Origin: an uncultured Draconibacterium sp.
GTDB lineage: Bacteria; Bacteroidota; Bacteroidia; Bacteroidales; Prolixibacteraceae
Direction: 5' to 3'
Assembly (NCBI GenBank): GCA_947492175.1
Contig: CANLMQ010000032.1
Span: 8,114-72,113, forward strand
DNA: 64,000 nucleotides
In this document: positions 57,449 through 64,000 of the stretch, piece by piece
How the letters are laid out: each line of letters starts with the position of its first letter
How positions within the stretch are numbered: position 1 is the first letter of the stretch
Position numbers and translations under genes: made by a program
Notes under the pieces: generated by a model
Told to the model about the DNA's origin: nothing
What the model saw: only the letters and a program-made list of their open reading frames with translations
The model's database searches: none

Positions 57449-59866
57449 TTATTCATATTTCAAACTCTCCACTGCACTTGAGTGGGCTGTTTTTAAAGTT
57501 TGATAGCTTATTGTTAAAGTAGCTATTAAAGCCAACATGAAAATCGGCAAAACAAAAAACCACCATTGTATTTTAGTATGAAAAGCATAAGAGCTAATCC
57601 ACTCATTCATTATAAACCAGGCCAACGGAAGACCTAAAATTGCGGAATACAATGTAAGGTAAATAAACTCTCGCGAGAGATTATAAAACAAACTGGTATT
57701 GGATGCACCAAGCGCTTTTCTTACACCCATTTCTTTTCTTCTGACCAGGCCGGCAAAAAGAGCCAAAGCCCATAATCCAAGACAGGCAATAAAAATAGCC
57801 AGCAAGGCAAACAAGCCAAAAACAGTGGCAAATTTTCGATCTAAACTGTACTGAGCATCATAAAACTGATCGGTGAAGAAATAATCGAAAGTCGATTCCG
57901 GAAAGAATCCACTCCAAATCCGGTTGATTTTTCGTGATGCAGCAGCCAGATTTTCGCCAGATATTTTAACAGACAGATAACGCGGTCCCAACCAGCCGAT
58001 ACTGTTATACATAAGCATCATTATTGGAGTGTATGCTTTATTTAGCGACTGTTGATGATAATTATCGGTTACTCCAATTATTCTGTGAGCTTCCTGTTCT
58101 CCTTCAACAAGAACTTTTTTTCCAATTGCTTCTGAAATATTTGCAAAACCCAACTGTTTTACTGCTTCTTCGTTTACAACCAAATTCCTTACATCGTTGG
58201 TAAATGTCTTTTCAAATCCTCGTCCGGCCAGTAGTTTTATGCCATATGTATCTATAAAGTCATAATCTACAGTTTGCATTTCATACAAGCGGTTCTGACG
58301 GGTGGCATCTTCAAACAAACGATTCGAAGCAAAGAAAGCCACTTCCATTCCCGGAACTGCATTGGATATAGCAACATTTTCTATTTCAGGTAACTCTTTA
58401 ACTTCCCGTTTAAAACTCATAACCTTCTCCATAAGATTGTTGGTTTGAGCCGGGAATTTTATCACAAGGGTTTTATCGATATTTACACCAAGCGGTTGAT
58501 TTTGCATATATTTCAGCTGAGCATAAACGATAACCGTTCCGAATATTAACACCAACGAAGCCACAAACTGAAAAACAACCAATCCTTTGCGAACCACTCC
58601 TGCTCTTTTGGAATTCAGGTACTTCCCTTTTAAAATAATTGCCGGATTCACATTTGACAAAACAAAAGAAGGATACATTCCCGAAAGAACAATTCCGGCT
58701 ACCAAGAAAACAGAAATAAGAATCCAAAAGTGAGGCATAAAAAATATGGAAAATCCTACATTCTTTCCGATAAATGTATTAAACACAGGAATAAACGCCA
58801 CAAACAAGATCACAGCCAGTACCAACGAAACCAGATTTACAATGGTAGATTCGGTTAAAAACTGAATGATCAACTGTTTTTTTAATGCTCCGGATACTTT
58901 TCGAATACCAACTTCACGGGCCCGTTCAAGTGACCGCGATGTGGTAAGATTGATATAATTAATCCATGCAATTAGTAAAATGGCAAACGCAATTAAAATT
59001 AAGGCATTAATCGCCTTTGCATTTCCTTTTGCTTCGCGCTCGTATTGTTTTTGTGTACTCAGGTGGATATTTTTTAACGGCTGTAATTTTATAGCCCAGG
59101 TTTTATTCTTTAGCGCATCTGCCGTTTTGTATTGTTCCGCCATTGCAGGAAAAGCACGCTCCACACTTTCAGGAGAAACACCCGGTTGAAGTTGTACATA
59201 CGAATAGGTTTCGTGCATGTACCAAAAATTTTTAATCCAGTCGGGTTGCGTTTCCCACGAAATAAAAAAGTCATAACGAATATGACTATTAGCCGGAATA
59301 TCTTCTAAAATACCGGTAACTTCACAATGAACAGTTTGATTTAATGTGGCAAATTTTAAAACCTTCCCTATTGGATTTTCATCTTTAAAAAATTTATGAG
59401 CTGCCAGCTGTGAAATAACTACCTTATTCGGGCTGCTTAATGCACTTGTTTCATCGCCCTTTAACAGTTTAAACGAAAAAACCGAAAAAAAGGAGGGTTC
59501 AGTAACCACTACAGAGTTTTCGCGCGATATATTTTCGCCGTAACTCACCATTTGTTCTGTACTGTTAATTGCAATCCGAACATAATCTTCGATGCCTGGA
59601 ATATTTTCTTTCATTGCACTGGCATAACCAAACGATGCTGTTGCCCAGTCGTCTGTTAAATTATCTCCTTCGTAAAAACGGCTCTCGATACGATAAATAC
59701 GATCGGCATTGAGATGCATGTTATCGTAACTTTTTTCGAAACTTACATAGTTTAATATAAGAAGAGCAACAAGCATACTTATTACCAATCCGGTAATATT
59801 GATCAGGGTAAAAATCTTGTTTTTAGCTAAATTACGGAATGCGATTTTTAAATAGTTTTTTATCAT
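57449..59866 (-). CDS. ABC transporter permease, MacB/FtsX type (second of three)
   Basis: This is another 805-residue permease with the same layout: an N-terminal helix (about 20-42), a MacB-type periplasmic domain and two FtsX domains. The coupling motifs are ERAREVGIRKVSGALKKQLI in the first and VRRKEMGVRKALGASNTSLF in the second. It ends SAVESLKYE. It is less similar to the other two permeases at the C-terminus than they are to each other. The ATPase gene follows 18 bp later, so the pair with the ATPase and the first permease may form one heteromeric transporter. Confidence 0.9.
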   Translation of the reverse strand: MIKNYLKIAFRNLAKNKIFTLINITGLVISMLVALLILNYVSFEKSYDNMHLNADRIYRIESRFYEGDNLTDDWATASFGYASAMKENIPGIEDYVRIAINSTEQMVSYGENISRENSVVVTEPSFFSVFSFKLLKGDETSALSSPNKVVISQLAAHKFFKDENPIGKVLKFATLNQTVHCEVTGILEDIPANSHIRYDFFISWETQPDWIKNFWYMHETYSYVQLQPGVSPESVERAFPAMAEQYKTADALKNKTWAIKLQPLKNIHLSTQKQYEREAKGNAKAINALILIAFAILLIAWINYINLTTSRSLERAREVGIRKVSGALKKQLIIQFLTESTIVNLVSLVLAVILFVAFIPVFNTFIGKNVGFSIFFMPHFWILISVFLVAGIVLSGMYPSFVLSNVNPAIILKGKYLNSKRAGVVRKGLVVFQFVASLVLIFGTVIVYAQLKYMQNQPLGVNIDKTLVIKFPAQTNNLMEKVMSFKREVKELPEIENVAISNAVPGMEVAFFASNRLFEDATRQNRLYEMQTVDYDFIDTYGIKLLAGRGFEKTFTNDVRNLVVNEEAVKQLGFANISEAIGKKVLVEGEQEAHRIIGVTDNYHQQSLNKAYTPIMMLMYNSIGWLGPRYLSVKISGENLAAASRKINRIWSGFFPESTFDYFFTDQFYDAQYSLDRKFATVFGLFALLAIFIACLGLWALALFAGLVRRKEMGVRKALGASNTSLFYNLSREFIYLTLYSAILGLPLAWFIMNEWISSYAFHTKIQWWFFVLPIFMLALIATLTISYQTLKTAHSSAVESLKYE

Positions 59867-60097
59867 CGAATGTTAAAACGTTTTTTCTGGCAGGCTCAAA
59901 ACCTTTTGGTGCTGAAATCCAAACCATGAATAATATATGCTGAACTTAAATTATTTCATTAAAATCATAAAAAAGATCTCTTTACCAAAACCAATGCCTT
60001 TTTTTCAAAAGACAGAATTTCAACAAAATAACAATCAGGCACCAATATAAACTGTAAAATATATTTACACAACCTGTTATTATTTTTTACACATCAA
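59867..60097. other. Intergenic region between FtsX-type permease genes
   Basis: This is 231 bp of AT-rich sequence without a visible gene or strong hairpin. It may hold the promoter of the permease 2/ATPase/permease 1 operon; no clear TTTG/TAnnTTTG pair was found. Confidence 0.4.
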
Positions 60098-62479
60098 CTA
60101 CTCATACCTGAGTGCTTCAACCGGATTCCGCATTGCCGCCCTCCAACTTTGCCAGCTAACCGTTAGCAGTGCAATTCCCAGTGCCAGTATTCCGGCCAAG
60201 GCAAAAATCCACCAGCTTAAAGAGGTTTTATACGCAAAATTCTCGAGCCATTTTTGCATTACATAATAAGCAACCGGGCAAGCAATTACAAAAGCAACGG
60301 TTACCCATTTTACAAAACTCTTATTTAGCATTGTCAGAATTTCTGAAACTTTTGCACCATTTACTTTTCGTATGCCTATTTCTTTTGTTCGCTGTTGCGA
60401 AACAAACAATGCCAGTGCGCTAATCCCAATAATACTGATTAAAATACCAATGCATGAAAATGCCAAAAGAATTCGGCCAAGAATAGTTTCAGACTTGTAT
60501 TGCTGAGCTATTTTCTCATCGATAAAAAAGTAAGAAAACTCCTGGTTGGGATAAACTTTTTGCCATACTTCTTTTATGGCCCCCATACCGGCTCTCAGAT
60601 TTCCAGGATGCAGACGAACATGCGTAAACCTCCCCCTGTTTGCCGATTCATCAAGCCAAAAAGCGAAATCGCCAATTGTTTCGTGTGCTGAGCTGTAATT
60701 AAAATCTTCGGCAACACCCACAAAATTAACTCGTACCTGATCGGGAGCAATGGGTTGAGCTTGTTGATAAGCCTGTAAAGCTTCCATACTCCCATGTCGT
60801 TCTATAAGACGCTGGTACAAATGATTATTCACTACCATACCCCGAACAGTATCTTTTTCCGGGTTAATCCAATTTTCAATTAACCTGATGTTCATAGTTT
60901 TAAGGTAATCGTAGTTGGCAAAAACAAATTCTGCAGTGCCGTCAATATCCCAACCTTCCAATGGAAGCCCCTGAGACGGGTAACCAAAATGATGAGCTGT
61001 CATACCTACCGATACTACCTGACTTTGTTTTTTAAGTTCGTTGGCAAAAACCGCCGGATCTTTTGTGAAATCTTTTAAATGAATCACTACAATATTATCT
61101 TTTGCAAAACCGAGCGGTTTATTTAAAACAAAATTGATTTGTTTATTTACCAAAAAAGTGGCCGACATTAAAATAATCACAATGGCTACTTGCCCAACTA
61201 ACAAGGTCTTTAAAATATAATTTCCTGAAAAGTTATTTCTTTCTGAAAGTATATCGATGGTTGAATTTCGTCCAAGTAAGAATACCGAAACAAACAAGGC
61301 CGTTATCCCCAAACAGATTACCAGAACTCCAAGAATACTTAAATAAACAGCTGGTTCGGCGTAATAAATATTAAATTCAATTTCAAAAAATCGATTAATA
61401 AAAGGTGCAAGACCTTCGATTAAAAGCAATGAGATTATTATAGCCAGCAAACAGAAAAAAGTAACTTCACTTATAATTTGCCTGACCAATTGAATTTGAT
61501 TTGCCCCAAGCGATTTTTTCAGTCCCAGTTCCTTCGAGCGTTTTATAAGTTTTGCGATGGTCAGATTGGTAAAATTTAGTAACGACACCAACAGAATAAC
61601 AAAGGAAATTACAATAAACAATCCGATATTGATTTTACTTGAACTCTCGCGTAATTCAAAGCGATAATCCGATTTTAAATGAATATCGTTCATCGGTAAC
61701 AAAGAAAAATCATATTCCTTTGGTCCTCTTGTTTCTTTCAGACTACTGGCATCGAAAAAAGTTTTTATTTTATCGGCCACCAAATTGGGGGAAACACCAT
61801 GCTGCAGCTTAAAATAATTGTAAATCCATTGTATCTTCAGATCAGGAAGCCGTTTATACCGATCTTGTAAGCCCCCCTTTTGCGATAATAATAATTCGTA
61901 TTTAAAATGTGTTTTCGGATTAGTGTTTTTTACAATTCCGCGAATTTCGTACTCTCCAACATTTCGAGCATATTGTAATGCCTCAATATCTATAGTTTGC
62001 CCCACAGGATTTACTCCCGGAAAATGTTTTTTTGCAAAGTCTTCTGAAATAAAAACAGTATTTGGTTTTTCAATTTCAGACAAATCACCCACTCTAGCTT
62101 TTACTTCAAACATTTTTATAAATCCTGCATCAACCGACATAATATTGTTTTGCTGAATCGAACTTTCGCCCATTTTTATTGTGCCTGTTTCGCAGTGCGA
62201 GAATTGTGTTGCCAACTCAACTTCCGGAATATTGGCTGCTGCTACATTAACAATACCAAGACTCCTTGCCCACGGTGCATTTTCGCGTCCTTCCGGAACT
62301 GAGGTTACACGGTATATATTTTTATATCCGGGAAAATGCTTATCAAAACTTTTTTCGTTTGAAACATACAGAAACAAAATCAGAAATGATGTTATTCCAA
62401 TTACCAATCCAAACACATTGATTACAGAAAAAGCTTTGTCTTTTAGCAGTCGTCGTAAGGTAATTTTTAAATTGTACAT
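60098..62479 (-). CDS. ABC transporter permease, MacB/FtsX type (third of three)
   Basis: The 793-residue product has an N-terminal helix (about 17-40), a MacB-type periplasmic domain (about 45-270) and two FtsX domains. The coupling motifs are KRSKELGLKKSLGANQIQLV and QQRTKEIGIRKVNGAKVSEI. Its last 50 residues, including SLSWWIFALAGILALGIALL, are almost identical to the permease at 54330, while the DNA there differs at many synonymous sites. That argues for old duplication under constraint rather than recent conversion. It has its own likely promoter upstream. Confidence 0.9.
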   Translation of the reverse strand: MYNLKITLRRLLKDKAFSVINVFGLVIGITSFLILFLYVSNEKSFDKHFPGYKNIYRVTSVPEGRENAPWARSLGIVNVAAANIPEVELATQFSHCETGTIKMGESSIQQNNIMSVDAGFIKMFEVKARVGDLSEIEKPNTVFISEDFAKKHFPGVNPVGQTIDIEALQYARNVGEYEIRGIVKNTNPKTHFKYELLLSQKGGLQDRYKRLPDLKIQWIYNYFKLQHGVSPNLVADKIKTFFDASSLKETRGPKEYDFSLLPMNDIHLKSDYRFELRESSSKINIGLFIVISFVILLVSLLNFTNLTIAKLIKRSKELGLKKSLGANQIQLVRQIISEVTFFCLLAIIISLLLIEGLAPFINRFFEIEFNIYYAEPAVYLSILGVLVICLGITALFVSVFLLGRNSTIDILSERNNFSGNYILKTLLVGQVAIVIILMSATFLVNKQINFVLNKPLGFAKDNIVVIHLKDFTKDPAVFANELKKQSQVVSVGMTAHHFGYPSQGLPLEGWDIDGTAEFVFANYDYLKTMNIRLIENWINPEKDTVRGMVVNNHLYQRLIERHGSMEALQAYQQAQPIAPDQVRVNFVGVAEDFNYSSAHETIGDFAFWLDESANRGRFTHVRLHPGNLRAGMGAIKEVWQKVYPNQEFSYFFIDEKIAQQYKSETILGRILLAFSCIGILISIIGISALALFVSQQRTKEIGIRKVNGAKVSEILTMLNKSFVKWVTVAFVIACPVAYYVMQKWLENFAYKTSLSWWIFALAGILALGIALLTVSWQSWRAAMRNPVEALRYE

Positions 62480-62560
62480 ATTTTTAGCTTTTGGCTACCA
62501 GTACCAAGCCACTAGTAGAATTAAACAACTGAGCGAGTACACCATCAATTCTTATGCCCA

Positions 62561-62594
62561 CAAAAATACAAATTGATTATCAAATACTTACAAA
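62561..62594 (-). promoter_or_regulatory. Putative promoter of the third permease gene
   Basis: On the minus strand TTTG (62594-62591) and TATTTTTG (62568-62561) are 22 nt apart. This is a little longer than the usual 19. The leader would be about 75 nt. Confidence 0.4.
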
Positions 62595-62667
62595 ACTACT
62601 TTTTATTTAAATGTCAATTTTTTTTACAAAAACTGTATAATTTATTACCATAACGTGTTTCCGTTAA

Positions 62668-62700
62668 ACAAAAAAAGTACTTCACTTAAAGCAAAGTACT
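62668..62700 (-). terminator. Terminator after the DUF4097-like gene
   Basis: AGTACTT and AAGTACT arms (62694-62700 with 62676-62682) form a 7-bp stem with an 11-nt loop. On the minus strand it is followed by TTTTTTT. It separates the beta-helix gene from the permease gene downstream. Confidence 0.75.
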
Positions 62701-62763
62701 CTCTATCAATTTCGAAGTATCTTTCGAATAGTTGTTTTGTCCTATTGCATAACAGTATTTAGA

Positions 62764-63765
62764 CTAATCCTCGTAACTGATGTTAACGTTGCCTCCGGAT
62801 GCATGTGCATAAACCGGAATACCACCTCCGTTCATCTTACCTTTTACCCGGTCTTTTTCTGAAGTGCCTGTAAAGTTATGGAGATCAATATTAACTCTTC
62901 CTGAGCGTAAATCAAGATCTAGACCCAATTTTTCGCCGCCATTAATAACAGCAGAAACACCGCCGCCACTGGATTGCAGGTACAATTCATCGGTTAAATT
63001 GTGAATATTAACTTTTACCGAACCTCCGCTTGATTTGGCGGTTACCGAGCTGGCTTCTCCGCTTACACTAACTCCGCCTCCACTGCTTGAGGCATCTGCC
63101 GAACCATGAATATCTTCCAAATGTACGCCTCCGCCGGAACTGCGCGCATATACACGGCCGTGTGCGCCTTCTACTGAAACACCACCACCACTCGAACTTA
63201 AACGGATATCGCCATTATGATTTGTGGCTTTAACTCCTCCTCCCGATGAGCTTGCTTTTGCAGTGCCACTTGTATTTTCCAGCTTTACTCCACCGCCACT
63301 GCTCGAAAAGTCGTGTGTTCCCTTTACTCCCGATATTTTTAAGCTGCCTCCGCTCGACGATACATTGCACGACATTTCTTCGGGCACGATAATAGTGAGT
63401 GAAATACCCACATTATTTCTCCAGAAATTCATTCGCGACTTGCGTTTCACAACGGCATTAATTGTAGATCCACTTTTCGAGAAATCGATATCAAAGTCGT
63501 CAAGAATTTCATCCAACGAATTGTCGGATGGCGATAATACTCTTCCGCTTTTTCGTACAAATGCCTGAATAATAACCTGAGGTTGATTATGTGTTTCTAC
63601 TGTTACTCCACCTCCTGACGATGAAGCATTGAGTTGTCCCGGCTGGTTTAAATCAAAAGTTTTTGTAATTGTAGGTTGGCCGTCTTTTGCAAAGCTGTTC
63701 AAGGCAAACACAGCGGTTAATACTATAATTAGTGTAAATAATCTGAGGTTCTTTTGAGTTTTCAT
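62764..63765 (-). CDS. DUF4097-like beta-helix protein with 18-residue SSGGGV repeats
   Basis: This exported protein is of unknown role and may act in envelope stress or adhesion. The 333-residue product has a Sec signal (to about residue 26). The block S-S-G-G-G-V occurs about ten times. From 137 to 245 it recurs every 18 residues exactly (137, 155, 173, 191, 209, 227, 245), which suits one coil of a right-handed beta-helix. Related proteins are called putative adhesins (DUF4097 or GIN-type) and often sit beside stress-response regulators. Here the neighbours are ABC permeases and a repeat protein. The domain label is by pattern. Confidence 0.75.
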   Translation of the reverse strand: MKTQKNLRLFTLIIVLTAVFALNSFAKDGQPTITKTFDLNQPGQLNASSSGGGVTVETHNQPQVIIQAFVRKSGRVLSPSDNSLDEILDDFDIDFSKSGSTINAVVKRKSRMNFWRNNVGISLTIIVPEEMSCNVSSSGGSLKISGVKGTHDFSSSGGGVKLENTSGTAKASSSGGGVKATNHNGDIRLSSSGGGVSVEGAHGRVYARSSGGGVHLEDIHGSADASSSGGGVSVSGEASSVTAKSSGGSVKVNIHNLTDELYLQSSGGGVSAVINGGEKLGLDLDLRSGRVNIDLHNFTGTSEKDRVKGKMNGGGIPVYAHASGGNVNISYED

Positions 63766-63853
63766 AATGAGCCTGATTTAATTGTTTTAAACTGATTATT
63801 AGTTATAAGACGACAAACTTTTGGAATAGTTACTATTATTTATTTTTTACCCA

Positions 63854-64000
63854 TTATTGAATACTCCCATAATTCCTTTGGGTAGAAAGGTCATTACCTG
63901 GGGAATAATGATAATCCCCTTGAGGATAATAGATATTCCCTAAGTAATAAGAGTAATCCTTTAGGTAAAAACTTCTATTACCTTGGGTAGAAGAATTATT
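63854..64000 (-). CDS. C-terminus of a Tyr/Gly-rich heptapeptide-repeat protein (5' end outside window)
   Basis: The DNA from 63872 to the edge repeats every 21 bp (starts at 63872, 63893, 63914, 63935, 63956, 63977 and 63998). In one minus-strand frame this is open for 48 codons and stops with TAA at 63854-63856. Translation gives seven-residue units such as FYLKDYS, YYLGNIY, YPQGDYH and YSPGNDL, ending STQRNYGSIQ. All other frames are closed within the repeat, and the period is a multiple of three, so coding is likely. Family and function are not recognised. It ends 88 bp before the DUF4097-like gene and is probably co-transcribed with it. Confidence 0.6.
   Translation of the reverse strand, partial: NNSSTQGNRSFYLKDYSYYLGNIYYPQGDYHYSPGNDLSTQRNYGSIQ
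63872..64000. repeat. 21-bp tandem repeat (continues beyond window)
   Basis: There are just over six imperfect copies of a 21-bp unit resembling ATTACCTTGGGTAATAAGAG plus one base, without spacers. Copies vary at many places but keep the exact spacing. It corresponds to a seven-residue protein repeat on the minus strand. Confidence 0.85.

Noticed and set aside
54330..62479. Recent gene conversion between the first and third permease genes
   Set aside because: Protein ends are nearly identical, but the DNA differs at many synonymous positions, which points to constraint rather than recent copying.
63872..64000. CRISPR-like repeat array
   Set aside because: The 21-bp units are contiguous with no spacers, are imperfect, and form an open coding frame with a seven-residue period.
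1..64000. tRNA, rRNA, insertion sequences or phage genes
   Set aside because: I saw no transposase, integrase, terminal repeats, tRNA-like cloverleaf or rRNA sequence anywhere in the window.

Overview
The window is a carbohydrate-scavenging region of a Bacteroidota chromosome. Four SusC/SusD outer-membrane pairs, most of them with adjacent degradative enzymes, make four polysaccharide utilisation loci (PULs). Promoter elements match the Bacteroidota form (TTTG / TAnnTTTG), the DNA is AT-rich, and two secreted proteins end in type IX secretion (T9SS) sorting domains. T9SS together with so many PULs suggests a Bacteroidia of the Marinilabiliales type (for example Prolixibacteraceae). That placement is inference; no rRNA or marker gene is present.

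PUL 1 (minus strand, 7287 to beyond base 1): SusC, SusD, a sialidase lipoprotein and a GH20 hexosaminidase cut by the left edge. A divergent FadR-type GntR regulator starts at 7408. The 120 bp between them hold a good promoter and a GT-N3-AC inverted repeat. Substrate: sialylated, N-acetylhexosamine-containing glycans.

PUL 2 (plus, 8421-18544): ECF sigma factor, FecR anti-sigma, SusC with STN signalling domain, SusD, a beta-propeller glycosidase-like lipoprotein and an S1 sulfatase. Substrate: probably a sulfated glycan.

PUL 3 (plus, 19048-30642): ECF sigma, FecR, STN-SusC, SusD, a DUF1735-type surface lipoprotein, then two distantly related DUF4855-like proteins and one DUF4434-like protein, all probably uncharacterised TIM-barrel glycosidases. 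A 21-bp perfect hairpin separates its end from PUL 4, which converges on it.

PUL 4 (minus, 53446-31075, 12 genes): a T9SS protein with two phosphodiester-glycosidase domains, SusC, SusD, a large T9SS repeat protein, an acetylesterase/glycerophosphodiesterase fusion, a GHL10 family-10-like hydrolase, a ROK regulator, a Tat-exported and a cytosolic DUF4434 paralogue flanking an MFS sugar porter, an N-acylglucosamine 2-epimerase and a FAD oxidoreductase. It has no enzyme of a classical, well-characterised glycoside hydrolase family. The enzyme set points to a phosphodiester-containing, O-acetylated, amino-sugar polymer such as a teichoic acid or a sugar-1-phosphate capsule. This is the best candidate in the window for an undescribed system.

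The right end (54330-64000, minus) is an ABC export or envelope cluster: three large MacB/FtsX-type permeases and one ATPase. Upstream of it lie a DUF4097-like beta-helix protein with an 18-residue repeat and the last 48 codons of a tyrosine-rich heptapeptide-repeat protein.

Regulation follows architecture. The two ECF/FecR PULs have STN-bearing SusC proteins, and the other two SusC proteins lack STN and sit with FadR- or ROK-type regulators. Hairpins recur at fixed places: between FecR and SusC in both ECF PULs, and just after the SusCD(E) block in all four PULs. Several are preceded by a shared short box.
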